A DNA stretch of 64,000 bases, from NCBI RefSeq assembly GCF_963576615.1, contig NC_088711.1:36258121-36322120 (forward strand). Direction: 5' to 3'. The stretch is from Watersipora subatra (lineage: Eukaryota; Bryozoa; Gymnolaemata; Cheilostomatida; Watersiporidae). The position numbers and the translations under genes are program-made. Positions 24,501 through 31,412 of this stretch are shown one piece after another; the stretch's first letter is position 1; each line of letters starts with the position of its first letter. The notes beneath the pieces were generated by a model. It was not told the origin of the DNA and did no database searches. It was given only the letters and a program-made list of their open reading frames with translations.

Positions 24501-27500
24501 CTCGCCATGGTGAGTTCAGTCGTATCGGTTATGATAAAAACAGATTCGCAAATAGATAAATGATAAAATGTTAGTTAAGTTAAAAGTTTACGAAAATACA
24601 TACTAAAACTTCCTTCAAGTAGCCTGTGTGTTTGGTAAATACATACTAAAACTTCCTTCAAGTAGCCTGTGTGTTTGATAAATACATACTAAAACTTCCT
24701 TCAAGTAGCCTGTGTGTTTGATAAATACATACTAAAACTTCCTTCAAGTAGCCTGTGTGTTTGGTAAATTCATACTAAAACTTCCTTCAAGTAGCCTGTG
24801 TGTTTGGTAAATACATACTAAAACTTCCTTCAAGTAGCCTGTGTGTTTGGTAAATACATACTAAAACTTCCTTCAAGTAGCCTGTGTGTTTGGTAAATAC
24901 ATACTAAAACTTCCTTCAAGTAGCCTGTGTGTTTGGTAAATACATACTAAAACTTCCTTCAAGTAGCCTGTGTGTTTGGTAAATACATACTAAAACTTCC
25001 TTCAAGTAGCCTGTGTGTTTGGTAAATACATACTAAAACTTCCTTCAAGTAGCCTGTGTGTTTGGTAAATACATACTAAAACTTCCTTCAAGTAGCCTGT
25101 GTGTTTGGTAAATACATACTAAAACTTCCTTCAAGTAGCCTGCGTGTTTGGTAAATACATACTAAAACTTCCTGCAAGTAGCCTGTGTGCTTGGTAAATA
25201 CATACTAAAACTTCCTTCAAGTAGCCTATGTGTTTGGTAAATTCATACTAAAACTTCCTTCAAGTAGCCTGTGTGTTTGGTAAATACATACTAAAACTTC
25301 CTTCAAGTAGCCTATGTGTTTGATAAATACATACTAAAACTTCCTTCAAGTAGCCTGTGTGTTTGGTAAATACATACTAAAACTTCCTTCAAGTAGCCTG
25401 TGTGTTTGATAAATACATACTAAAACTTCCTTCAAGTAGCCTATGTGTTTGGTAAATACATACTAAAACTTCCTTCAAGTAGCCTGTGTGTTTGGTAAAT
25501 ACATACTAAAACTTCCTTCAAATAGCCTGTGTGTTTGGTAAATACATACTAAAACTTCCTTCAAGTAGCCTGTGTGTTTGATAAATACATACTAAAACTT
25601 CCTTCAAGTAGCCTATGTGTTTGGTAAATACATACTAAAACTTCCTTCAAGTAGCCTGTGTGTTTGGTAAATACATACTAAAACTTCCTTCAAGTAGCCT
25701 GTGTGTTTGGTAAATACATACTAAAACTTCCTTCAAGTAGCCTGTGTGTTTGGTAAATACATACTAAAACTTCCTTCAAGTAGCCTGTGTGTTTGGTAAA
25801 TACATACTAAAACTTCCTTCAAGTAGCCTATGTGTTTGGTAAATACATACTAAAACTTCCTTCAAGTAGCCTATGTGTTTGGTAAATACATACTAAAACT
25901 TCCTTCAAGTAGCCTGTGTGTTTGGTAAATACATACTAAAACTTCCTTCAAGTAGCCTATGTGTTTGGTAAATACATACTAAAACTTCCTTCAAGTAGCC
26001 TATGTGTTTGATAAATACATACTAAAACTTCCTTCAAGTAGCCTGTGTGTTTGGTAAATACATACTAAAACTTCCTTCAAGTAGCCTGTGTGTTTGGTAA
26101 ATACATACTAAAACTTCCTTCAAGTAGCCTGTGTGTTTGGTAAATACATACTAAAACTTCCTTCAAGTAGCCTGTGTGTTTGGTAAATACATACTAAAAC
26201 TTCCTTCAAGTAGCCTGTGGGTTTGATAAATACATACTAAAACTTCCTTCAAGTAGCCTGTGTGTTTGGTAAATACATACTAAAACTTCCTTCAAGTAGC
26301 CTGTGTGTTTGGTAAATACATACTAAAACTTCCTTCAAGTAGCCTGTGTGTTTGGTAAATACATACTAAAACTTCCTTCAAGTAGCCTATGTGTTTGGTA
26401 AATACATACTAAAACTTCCTTCAAGTAGCCTGTGTGTTTGGTAAATACATACTAAAACTTCCTTCAAGTAACCTGTGTGTTTGGTAAATACATACTAAAA
26501 CTTAGTAAGTCAACCTTCAAGTATGTGTTTGGTAAACTAAATTCATTTAAGTTAGATTTAAGTTAGATACACGTCTGTCTCGAAGGTAAGAACTCTCCAT
26601 GTAGTACATAGTAATGTTATATTATCTTGCAGATCATAACCACAAATTGTACTAGTCATTGTAGGTACCTATAGTTACTAAGGGTTACATATATATTATT
26701 TTGTTACAATTTTTAATGGTGATGATTTTTACCAGAGAGTGATTGTACCAGATCTTACTATGGGTTTCTATACCCCTCTATGTACGTCTATAGCCTACGA
26801 TATTTTTTCATGCCAATTTTCGCATGCCACGACCAAAATCATATAATGCCAAACTAAAATCATATAATTGTATACCAAATATTTTTTCATTTTAATTGTA
26901 GCAAAACAGACTTACTTTACTTTTAGCCATTACTTGCTAATGATTTCACGTTTATATTTACACACCTTTACATTTATATTTTTCCTCCTAATTTACATGT
27001 ATTTCAACGAAACACTTTCGTGTTATGAAGTTTGAAGGTTACAGTTATTTGACAAAGTTTGAAAACCTTTACAGTTGTTTTTATTTCCTCTCTTAACTTA
27101 TTCCAACTACACAAATACAAGTTCACTTCTACACAACTACACTTTTCTCATGATATATAGTTTGAAAGTTAGAATGGCAAATTTTGTTATATGTTAAATA
27201 AAAATAAATTTTCTGTCCAATGACTTTTTTATTACCCGGGTGCCGCCGGGTAGTACAGCTAATATATATATATTTTTAGATGTATATAGTTATAATGCAG
27301 ACAACAATGCATAATGGTAAGTCATGGCTTACCGTCATTGGAAGCCTAACCTTATTAACTAGCTTAGTGGAGTTTTCCATTGGCAATTTGCCAGACTACT
27401 AGCTAGTTTTAAAACCTTTACAGTTCTTTTTATTTTTCTCTTAATTTATTTCAACTACAAGACACACTTCTCTCATGATATATAGTTTGAAAGTCAGAAT

Positions 27501-27843
27501 GGCAAATTTTGTTATATGTTAAATAAAAATAAATTTTCTGTCCAATGACTTTTTTATTACCCGGGTACCGCCGGGTAGTACAGCTAATATATATTTTTAG
27601 ATGTATATAGTTATAATATATATAGTTTAACTATATATAGTTTAAATATAGCTTACATATCTGCTTTGTGACGAAGTTCATGCATGCAATAGTGGCTCTT
27701 TTCTAACTCTATTGTGTTTAACAGTGCTTGATATCTCTTCTCAAGATCGGTCTGCTCTGCAGTAATAATCGGCCTTCGTTCTATTATGAGACCACTGTAC
27801 AGGTCAAAGGGAGCTGGGTCCACTTTTGAAGCGCTTACAATTG
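6588..27843 (-). CDS. MRPL46: Mitochondrial ribosomal protein L46 (mL46), five exons found, incomplete
   Basis: Minus-strand exons in coding order: 27657-27843, 21446-21573, 12682-12782, 7613-7744, 6588-6794 (stop). All have AG/GT borders, and the phases fit. Diagnostic segments: ERRPIITAEQ..IELEKSHY..HELRHKAD (exon 1 found); VDLEDQW (exon 2); VYLLVQQSF..WHWVFPQ..DGESTRQ (exon 3); VRYLGNAPSTFHRVKYPKSS..SAK (exon 4); VYFKML (exon 5). These follow the order of human MRPL46 (LERPP..IEIERSLYSDHELR, DLEDMW, LVLLV..VWILPQ..GETLR, KFLGNAP, AKVFFFKA). The product is a large-subunit mitoribosome protein with a Nudix-like fold. Missing: the N-terminal targeting exon, and about 15 residues (human EADEKNDRTSLNRKL) between exons 2 and 3, probably one small exon of 3n length in the 8.7-kb intron. 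The residues after VYFKML align poorly with the human tail, so the end is less certain. Confidence 0.85.
7994..8643. repeat. 27-bp minisatellite, about 24 copies
   Basis: Tandem units containing CAGTTTCAGTTACCACTGCC, with variation mainly at the codon after TGTTA (cACA/TGC/TGA/CGC). The period is a multiple of three, so plus-strand frames stay open and spell repeats such as VSVTTACYE or FQLPLPVMK. It sits in the MRPL46 intron just upstream (in gene sense) of the GNAP exon. Treated as non-coding. Confidence 0.93.
8644..9496. other. Intronic sequence of MRPL46, no feature recognised
   Basis: AT-rich sequence without a supported exon. A minus-strand open frame at 9187-9387 is hydrophobic but shows no family motif. 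Confidence 0.4.
9497..10091. mobile_element. TA-flanked Tigger-like MITE, about 0.6 kb
   Basis: The left end reads TAGTCCTCGCTTAACGACGA and the right end (…TTAAGTAAGGACTACCTG) is its imperfect inverted complement, followed by TA at 10092-10093. TAGTCCT-starting inverted repeats are typical of Tigger-group MITEs. No transposase remains. The left TA is mutated, so the start is approximate. Confidence 0.6.
10092..12681. other. MRPL46 intron, mostly unassigned sequence
   Basis: The intron between the exons at 7613-7744 and 12682-12782. Apart from the tRNA-like element at 11362-11432, nothing is recognised. Overlapping minus-strand open frames at 11922-12464 total over 500 bp without yielding a coherent protein. 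They may be an old retroposon fragment or chance. Confidence 0.35.
11362..11432 (+). mobile_element. tRNA-like (SINE head or pseudo-tRNA) segment
   Basis: Contains an A-box-like stretch (TGTAGATGGTAGAGTG) and a B-box-like stretch (GAGTTCGAATGCC) at tRNA spacing, but no clean acceptor stem or CCA-side pairing. It is followed by CTAACCTCTGAGCCTGGCTC, a motif seen again in reverse near 3880, as expected of a dispersed SINE body. Confidence 0.45.
12881..13210. repeat. 15-bp minisatellite, 22 copies
   Basis: Units of AATGGTCTCGTAGGT, exactly 15 bp each across 330 bp, with substitutions concentrated at the two edges and a nearly uniform centre. The plus strand reads (NGLVG)n and the minus strand (TRPLP)n. 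It lies 100 bp from the MRPL46 WHWVFPQ exon, on its upstream side in gene sense. Confidence 0.93.
13963..14022 (+). mobile_element. 3'-end fragment of the Helitron-like family
   Basis: The sequence GTTATATGTTAAATAAAAAT followed by a GACTTTTATTACC..GGGCACC tail matches the 3' ends at 27262 and 27587, but the terminal hairpin is degraded. Confidence 0.5.
14797..15540. mobile_element. pogo-like MITE, about 0.74 kb (copy 1)
   Basis: Begins after TA with CAGTCATACCTCGACATACT and ends with an inverted version (CTCGTATGTCAAGGTATGA). The internal sequence matches the element at 21955-22676: an AAAACAYG..TTTTAATTGT block, ACAAAGTAACAAATAC, ACAGACRGTAGTRGCTA and CTAAATGAATTTA. There is no coding capacity. 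Confidence 0.78.
15950..18396. mobile_element. TA-flanked DNA element disrupted by an inserted pogo-like element
   Basis: The left end, after TA at 15948-15949, is CAGCACACGCTCAGGATACG. The right end, read in reverse from 18396 and followed by TA, is CAGTGCATCTTCAGGATACG. The two are good inverted repeats. Removing the 1236-bp element at 16877-18112 and one TA leaves about 1.2 kb without a transposase. Internal sequence (e.g. AAACTTGAAGCTAAGTTTTA near 16607) is shared in reverse with the sequence flanking the 43-bp minisatellite at 24.6-26.5 kb. Confidence 0.75.
16877..18112 (-). mobile_element. pogo/Tigger-like transposon, internally deleted, nested (copy 2)
   Basis: TA at 16875-16876 and 18113-18114. 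The ends are the same as in the element at 5001-6254, in the opposite orientation. On the minus strand it holds the same N-terminal helix-turn-helix relic and basic C-terminal relic, and lacks the same core. Small indels and stops differ between the copies. It is inserted inside the element at 15950-18396. Confidence 0.87.
18477..20167 (+). mobile_element. Helitron-like non-autonomous element, long form (copy A)
   Basis: Starts with a TATATATATAAATCTCAAAG leader and a GTCTGT-type tract, then a tRNA-like antisense segment (GGATTTGAACTTGCGACATT). It ends with a GC-rich hairpin (ACACGGGCAATGCCGGGCATTC), as expected near a Helitron 3' terminus, though the final CTAG is mutated. The internal sequence matches copy C at 45674-46706 over several hundred bases (e.g. 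CCATTCGGTCAGA..AAAGACAG). No Rep/helicase reading frame is seen. Confidence 0.6.
20178..20544. repeat. 26-bp minisatellite, about 14 copies
   Basis: Units contain TAGGAGCTGTGTTAGTCTGT followed by CTGAAG. Three units carry a one-base longer GTGTGTAGTC variant. It directly abuts the 3' end of the Helitron-like copy A. Confidence 0.9.
20545..20640 (-). mobile_element. tRNA-derived SINE-like fragment
   Basis: On the minus strand a B-box-like AGGTTTGATTCCTGTGTG is followed by a TTTTTCCTAACGCTTTTAG tail. The same B-box-to-tail arrangement (GGTTTGATTCCTGTGCTGAG..TTTCCTAACGCTCTTA) is at 48222-48330 on the plus strand, so this is a dispersed family. Confidence 0.5.
21120..21254. repeat. Perfect 45-bp tandem triplication
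   Basis: Three identical 45-bp units (21120-21164, 21165-21209, 21210-21254). Each ends in GATCGTAAGTCAAGATTTGA, which resembles the terminal repeat of the pogo-like elements. The unit is therefore probably a transposon end that was triplicated recently. Confidence 0.9.
21955..22676. mobile_element. pogo-like MITE, about 0.72 kb (copy 2)
   Basis: TA then CAGTAATACCTTGAGATGCT at the left; an inverted CGTATCTCAAGGTATTG at the right. The body matches the MITE at 14797-15540. It lies in the 6.1-kb MRPL46 intron. The 121-codon frame at 22513-22878 runs out of this element and is not a gene. Confidence 0.75.
22677..23740. other. MRPL46 intron, nothing recognised
   Basis: AT-rich sequence with only short open frames. 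I see no exon or repeat that can be supported. Confidence 0.35.
23741..24250 (+). mobile_element. Helitron-like element, 5' portion containing a 10-bp minisatellite
   Basis: An ATATATATAATATTAGACATTT leader, then the 10-bp array, then CTAGCTATAGCTATTAAAAT and an antisense tRNA-like segment. On the minus strand this segment has A-box GATCAGTGGTAGAGCGC and B-box GAGTTCAAATCC. The order leader, GTCTGT tract, AGCTATNGCTATTAAAATC, tRNA-like segment is that of the copies at 35562 and 63798. The matching 3' end may be the one at 27262, with another element inserted between. Confidence 0.55.
23774..24123. repeat. Perfect 10-bp minisatellite (TGTGCATGTC)x35
   Basis: Exactly 350 bp, 35 identical units with no substitution visible. 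Because 10 is not a multiple of three and no unit phase makes a stop, all frames stay open, giving shadow reading frames such as MHRHAQTCTD and MCACLCMSVH. It replaces the short GTCTGT tract expected at the 5' end of the Helitron-like family. Confidence 0.97.
24480..26870 (-). mobile_element. TA-type DNA element expanded by an internal minisatellite
   Basis: Both flanks of the 43-bp array match, in reverse, the element at 15950-18396. Left of the array are GATAAAATGTTAGTTAAGTT and AAAATACATACTAAAACTT. Right of it are AAACTAAATTCATTTAAGTT, CTGTCTCGAAGGTAAGAA and TATGGGTTTCTATACCCCTC. The terminal inverted repeats themselves are too degraded to place, so the borders are approximate. Confidence 0.5.
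24594..26503. repeat. 43-bp minisatellite, 44 copies plus a partial unit
   Basis: Units begin AAATACATACTAAAACTTCC and continue TTCAAGTAGCCTGTGTGTTTGGT. From 24594 to 26485 is 1892 bp = 44 x 43, so no net length change has accumulated. Variation is confined to a few sites (G/A in CCTGTGTG, GGT/GAT, ACA/TCA) that recur in many units, a sign of unequal exchange or conversion. An extra partial unit ends near 26503. Confidence 0.96.
26870..27262 (+). mobile_element. Helitron-like 3' end (copy at 27262)
   Basis: ATTGTAGCAAAACAGACTTA..GCCATTACTTGCTAATGATT leads to TTTTTATTACCCGGGTGCCGCCGGGT (split here as a CCCGG hairpin) and AGTACAGCTAAT. That is a terminal hairpin followed by CTAA, the arrangement of a Helitron 3' terminus (CTRR). 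Confidence 0.6.
27408..27587 (+). mobile_element. Helitron-like 3' end, second tandem copy
   Basis: Repeats the last roughly 170 bp of the element ending at 27262 almost base for base (AAACCTTTACAGTT..TTACCCGGGTACCGCCGGGT..CAGCTAAT). Two 3' ends in tandem within 325 bp suggest a local duplication or end-skipping during rolling-circle transposition. Confidence 0.6.
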
Positions 27844-28934
27844 CTGTAAAATGCAACGTACGCTGTTAAATACCGTTGTATAGAAGTATTAGCAAAAGCA
27901 GATAGCGTAATACAGAAATGCCTAAACATCGGAGATGTACGCAATATCACAATGAACATAACACCTAATGCATCAGAGGACCAGCATCAAGACAGTCATC
28001 ATTTACTCATCTACAAATAGCTTAGAAACCTCCCGTAAAAGTAACCCACGAAGAAAGAGACATCAATTGACATGCCAGAAAACCATTATAAGATATCAGA
28101 CCTCTACCAGACACGACCAAGACAATTGTAGTTAATCATCATTTCCAATTATTATACTTTTATGATGCACTTAAGACAAGTCCACTCATTGCTAACCCTT
28201 TGCAACATAAAGAACAGAACCTGAGCATCAACCTAAACACCTTCTCACAGGCTAACAGAGACATCTATAAAAGAGAACAGCTCCAACGACTCAGCATCGG
28301 TCTCTTCTCCCAAGACCTGCTGAGGCTCCCTCTTTTCCACTGCCTGCTGAGGCGCTTTCGTGTGCCTGTGGTGGAGACTCCCTCTCTTTTTCCTCTGCTT
28401 GTGAAGCCTCTCCTCTCCCTGCCTACGGAGCCTCCTTCTTCATCATCAGCTGATCCTCTTTATTTCACTATCTTAACTGCCAAGCCTCTATATATCTAAG
28501 GACTGCTATGACTCTCATTTGGCTGCCAAAACTCGCAGCCATGCGGGACCGAGCAAGCAAACATGGACGACCATTCGAGTAAGAGTGTAACTTTTATTGG
28601 CTATTTTAACCTTTTGTCATTAGTATCATTGTTCAGTTCTGTTAGCTGTGTATTTTACCTGTTTAATTTACAGAACAAAGAATTAATTTCACTGGTAAAT
28701 ATCAGCATTGCTTACAATAGGCCAACACCTTCTCTAGTACATGAACTAGTAATAATCAAATATGATAAATAAATATAAATAAATATGGTAAATAAATCTA
28801 AATCAAATAAGCAAAAGTGCACTAACTAAACATAGTCAAAATAGAATAAAATGACAAAGCAAATTCAACACTAATTTTGTGTGTGGATTCGAATTAGTTA
28901 TGCATAGGCCTAATATAATTTCTCCATATCCAAC

Positions 28935-28974
28935 CAATGATATACAGCCCCCACAGGGGGGCTGTATATCATTG
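28935..28974. repeat. Hairpin with perfect 18-bp arms, copy 1
   Basis: CAATGATATACAGCCCCC, a 4-base loop ACAG, then its perfect complement. The same hairpin with altered GC tip is at 30186-30230. Confidence 0.9.
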
Positions 28975-29721
28975 ATCCAACCCTGACAATATAACATACT
29001 TCTTTCTCTTCATACCTGCCAACTCTCACGCATTGGGCGTGAGACTCACGCAATCACCCAAAAAAAAAATGAAAATGCGTGAGATTTTTGCCCCGATTTC
29101 CACAATTTTATATATACTATCATTGATACATCAATTGCCCCAAAACCAAAGCTCACGCATTGCCCCACTCTTGGGTTGGCAAGCCTGTTTCTCTTACAAA
29201 ATAAGATATCAAACTACAACTCTCCACCAAAATATTGTTGATGATACTATCAATAAAAACTAGACTGAATCACATTGGTAACGATTATTAATGCTTAGAA
29301 AAGTATGATTTTAAGCACTTCATGCAAAATAAAAGATTAGTCAAAATGAGAATACTGTATAACCATCCGATTTATGAATAAGCAAACAACAAAAGAATAT
29401 CAAAGGATACCAATAAAAGAAACTACAACCGTCATGAACATGACAAAAACTTATTCATGACTACTAAACACCTCATGCCAGATGTATCAAACGAACATCT
29501 TTGTAAACATTTTGGTGGCAAGTCTGAAGCTACCAAAATATACATGTATGAGTTGCGCATAACTTTAAAATTACAAAATTGCTAATTAAAATTATTTACC
29601 GTGTGATCTTTTCAATGCAACAGAAATATTGCATTTGTGAGTTTGCGACAATATGCTAGTTCCTAACCTTGCAAAAACATTTTTTATGGGGGCAGCCATG
29701 TTGTCAAACGACAGAGCCAAT

Positions 29722-29863
29722 CACAGGTGTCCTTTAGCGGGGATATTGCCGAAGCCGAGACCGGGCCGTAGTCTACACACACAAAAAACACCAAGCTGTT
29801 GTTTTTTTGTGTGTGTAGACTACGGCTCGGTCTCGGCAACATCCCCGCTAAAGGACACCTGTG
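29722..29863. repeat. Inverted repeat with about 62-bp arms
   Basis: The left arm CACAGGTGTCCTTTAGCGGG.. and right arm ..CCCGCTAAAGGACACCTGTG pair almost fully across a short ACCAAGCTGT-like centre, with a few mismatches. The arms are much more GC-rich than the surroundings. The 135-codon plus-strand frame at 29653-30060 simply reads through it. Confidence 0.88.
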
Positions 29864-30185
29864 GAGCTACTACTATAAAAGCGATTAATGCACTCGTAGA
29901 TAGAAATGCAATTCGAGCAGACAACTTCTTAGCGCATATATTCGGCTTGTCTATCTACGACAATCGAATAATCATAATTACATGTATAAGTCTAGCAAGT
30001 CTATTACGGATTTTGGGCAGGTATCAACAAGGTAATAGAGTGGACGTTTCTAAAGAATAGTTAGAATTCAGTCCCTTTGAATGCAAACGCTCTAAATGTA
30101 TATATGATATCATGCTCAATTAGAAAATCATATTCCTGTTTATCATAATTATACCATATTCGGATTTGAAAAAACTCTAGGATGG

Positions 30186-30230
30186 CATCAATGATATACA
30201 GCTCCCTAGTGGGACTGTATATCATTGATG
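30186..30230. repeat. Hairpin, copy 2 of the CAATGATATACAG palindrome
   Basis: Arms CATCAATGATATACAG / CTGTATATCATTGATG (16 bp perfect) around CTCCCTAGTGGGA, where further pairing continues with one bulge. The AT arms are conserved with copy 1 while the GC tip differs. Confidence 0.88.
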
Positions 30231-30667
30231 GCATTAATTCTGAAACACAACACACAATCATTAGCTTGAAAAACTATGTAGCATCCTGATAACTGTGAAT
30301 TAGAAGCGTGCGCTTCATCGTAAGGCAATAAAGAGGAAAATATATGTTTTCTACTTAGTAAACAAGGATACTAAAGCTAATTAAGACAAACCTAACAATG
30401 CTGTCATAAGTAATCAAAGTAGTCCCAACAATAAATGACGCTATTCCTGAAAAAAGGCTAATTTAGTCTTAGCTTAGTCTTTAGCTTTTATAGTGTGACA
30501 GCTTGTACATATTTTTGACTGCACCAGAGGGGAAGATGACATCCTCAAAGTAACAAGATAAAAGGTTTCCACATTTCTTTCTATCTTGGTTGTGACATGA
30601 AGCCCCCTGAAGGGTGTGTAGATACAAAACAGATGTTAAAGTTTACATTCAAGTGTGCTTTCTTTAG

Positions 30668-30861
30668 GAATGATGTCATTTCCTATGGCAGCTGCACTAG
30701 GCACTTGTAGCTTAGTCATTGCCATATATACTGACAGCCGGTTAGTTTCCTGTTCAGTCGTCATCATTACATGCCTCTTTCTGATGAGCCAAAAAGGAAA
30801 GACTGATCGACAGCCCCTTCTTCAGCACCACACAGCAGCCGCCATGAGACACAATGAATAA
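30668..30861 (+). CDS. Unassigned membrane protein, probable last exon
   Basis: A TTTCTTTAG acceptor is followed by an open stretch: MMSFPMAAALGTCSLVIAIY, a few polar residues, then VSCSVVIITCLFLMS, QKGKTDRQPLLQ and a stop at 30859-30861. That is one or two hydrophobic spans followed by a short basic/polar tail with a PLLQ motif, the layout of the C-terminus of a polytopic transporter or receptor. No upstream exon was found with confidence and I do not recognise the family. A 44-bp tandem repeat starts 18 bp after the stop. Confidence 0.35.
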
Positions 30862-30879
30862 TTACTAAGTTACCATAGA

Positions 30880-31412
30880 GTGATAGTGTAGTGACACCTG
30901 GGTGTGCTAGTGCTACTCTGACAGTGATAGTGTAGTGATACCTGGGTGTGCTAGTGCTACTCTGACAGTGATAGTGTAGTGACACCTGGGTGTGCTAGTG
31001 CTACTCTGACAGTGATAGTGTAGTGACACCTGGGTGTGCTAGTGCTGAAGCACTACTCTGGGGCCAACAAGCAGATCATGTTTCCCTAGAACATGTATTC
31101 GATCATGTTTTGCTATAGTAGAGCGGTGGTTGTGGAATGTCTTATTTCATATGGTACATGAAGTTGAGAAGGCTCTATAGGGAATGGCTAATATTTTTTA
31201 GTATTGATCATCCCTCAATTAACATCAAATCCTGCTTTACTAGTAAGTTTCAAGCTGAAACACTATACTGTGCCAACAAGTTAATCATGTCTCCATAGGG
31301 TGCTTTAGTAGAGTGATGGTTGTTCAACGCCTTATGTAAAGGCATGTCTGTATATGAAGCAACAGGGAAGCAAGACCTATGCTCATGCACAAGTGTGACC
31401 CCATTGGTCGCT
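30880..31412. repeat. Dispersed repeat with 44-bp tandem head (copy 1)
   Basis: Four units of 44 bp (GTGATAGTGTAGTGACACCT, then GGGTGTGCTAGTGCTACTCTGACA) are followed by about 350 bp beginning GCCAACAAGCAGATCATG and including CGCCTTATGTAAAGGCATGT. The same head and body occur at 33380-33965, and part of the body at 34376-34530. Confidence 0.82.

Larger units (their letters stand above)
27844..30667. other. Region upstream of MRPL46 with palindromes; possible plus-strand first exon
   Basis: The N-terminal exon of MRPL46 should lie here but was not identified. A CT-rich imperfect repeat occupies about 28300-28470. At 28563 an ATG-GAC-GAC-CAT-TCG start is followed directly by a GTAAGA donor and could be a short first exon of a plus-strand gene. 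Support is weak. A 29035-29175 segment holds repeated CTCACGCATTG/GCGTGAG motifs in both orientations. Confidence 0.35.

Noticed and set aside
24594..26503. Regular array mistaken for CRISPR
   Set aside because: Units are head-to-tail with no spacers, and the genome is eukaryotic with spliced genes.
28460..28570. Minus-strand MAASFGSQMRVIAVLRYIEA as the missing MRPL46 targeting exon
   Set aside because: Composition suits a targeting peptide, but no donor gives the one-base phase required by the exon at 27657-27843.
29653..30060. 135-codon plus-strand frame as a gene
   Set aside because: Nearly a third of it is the two arms of a long inverted repeat; the rest has no family resemblance.
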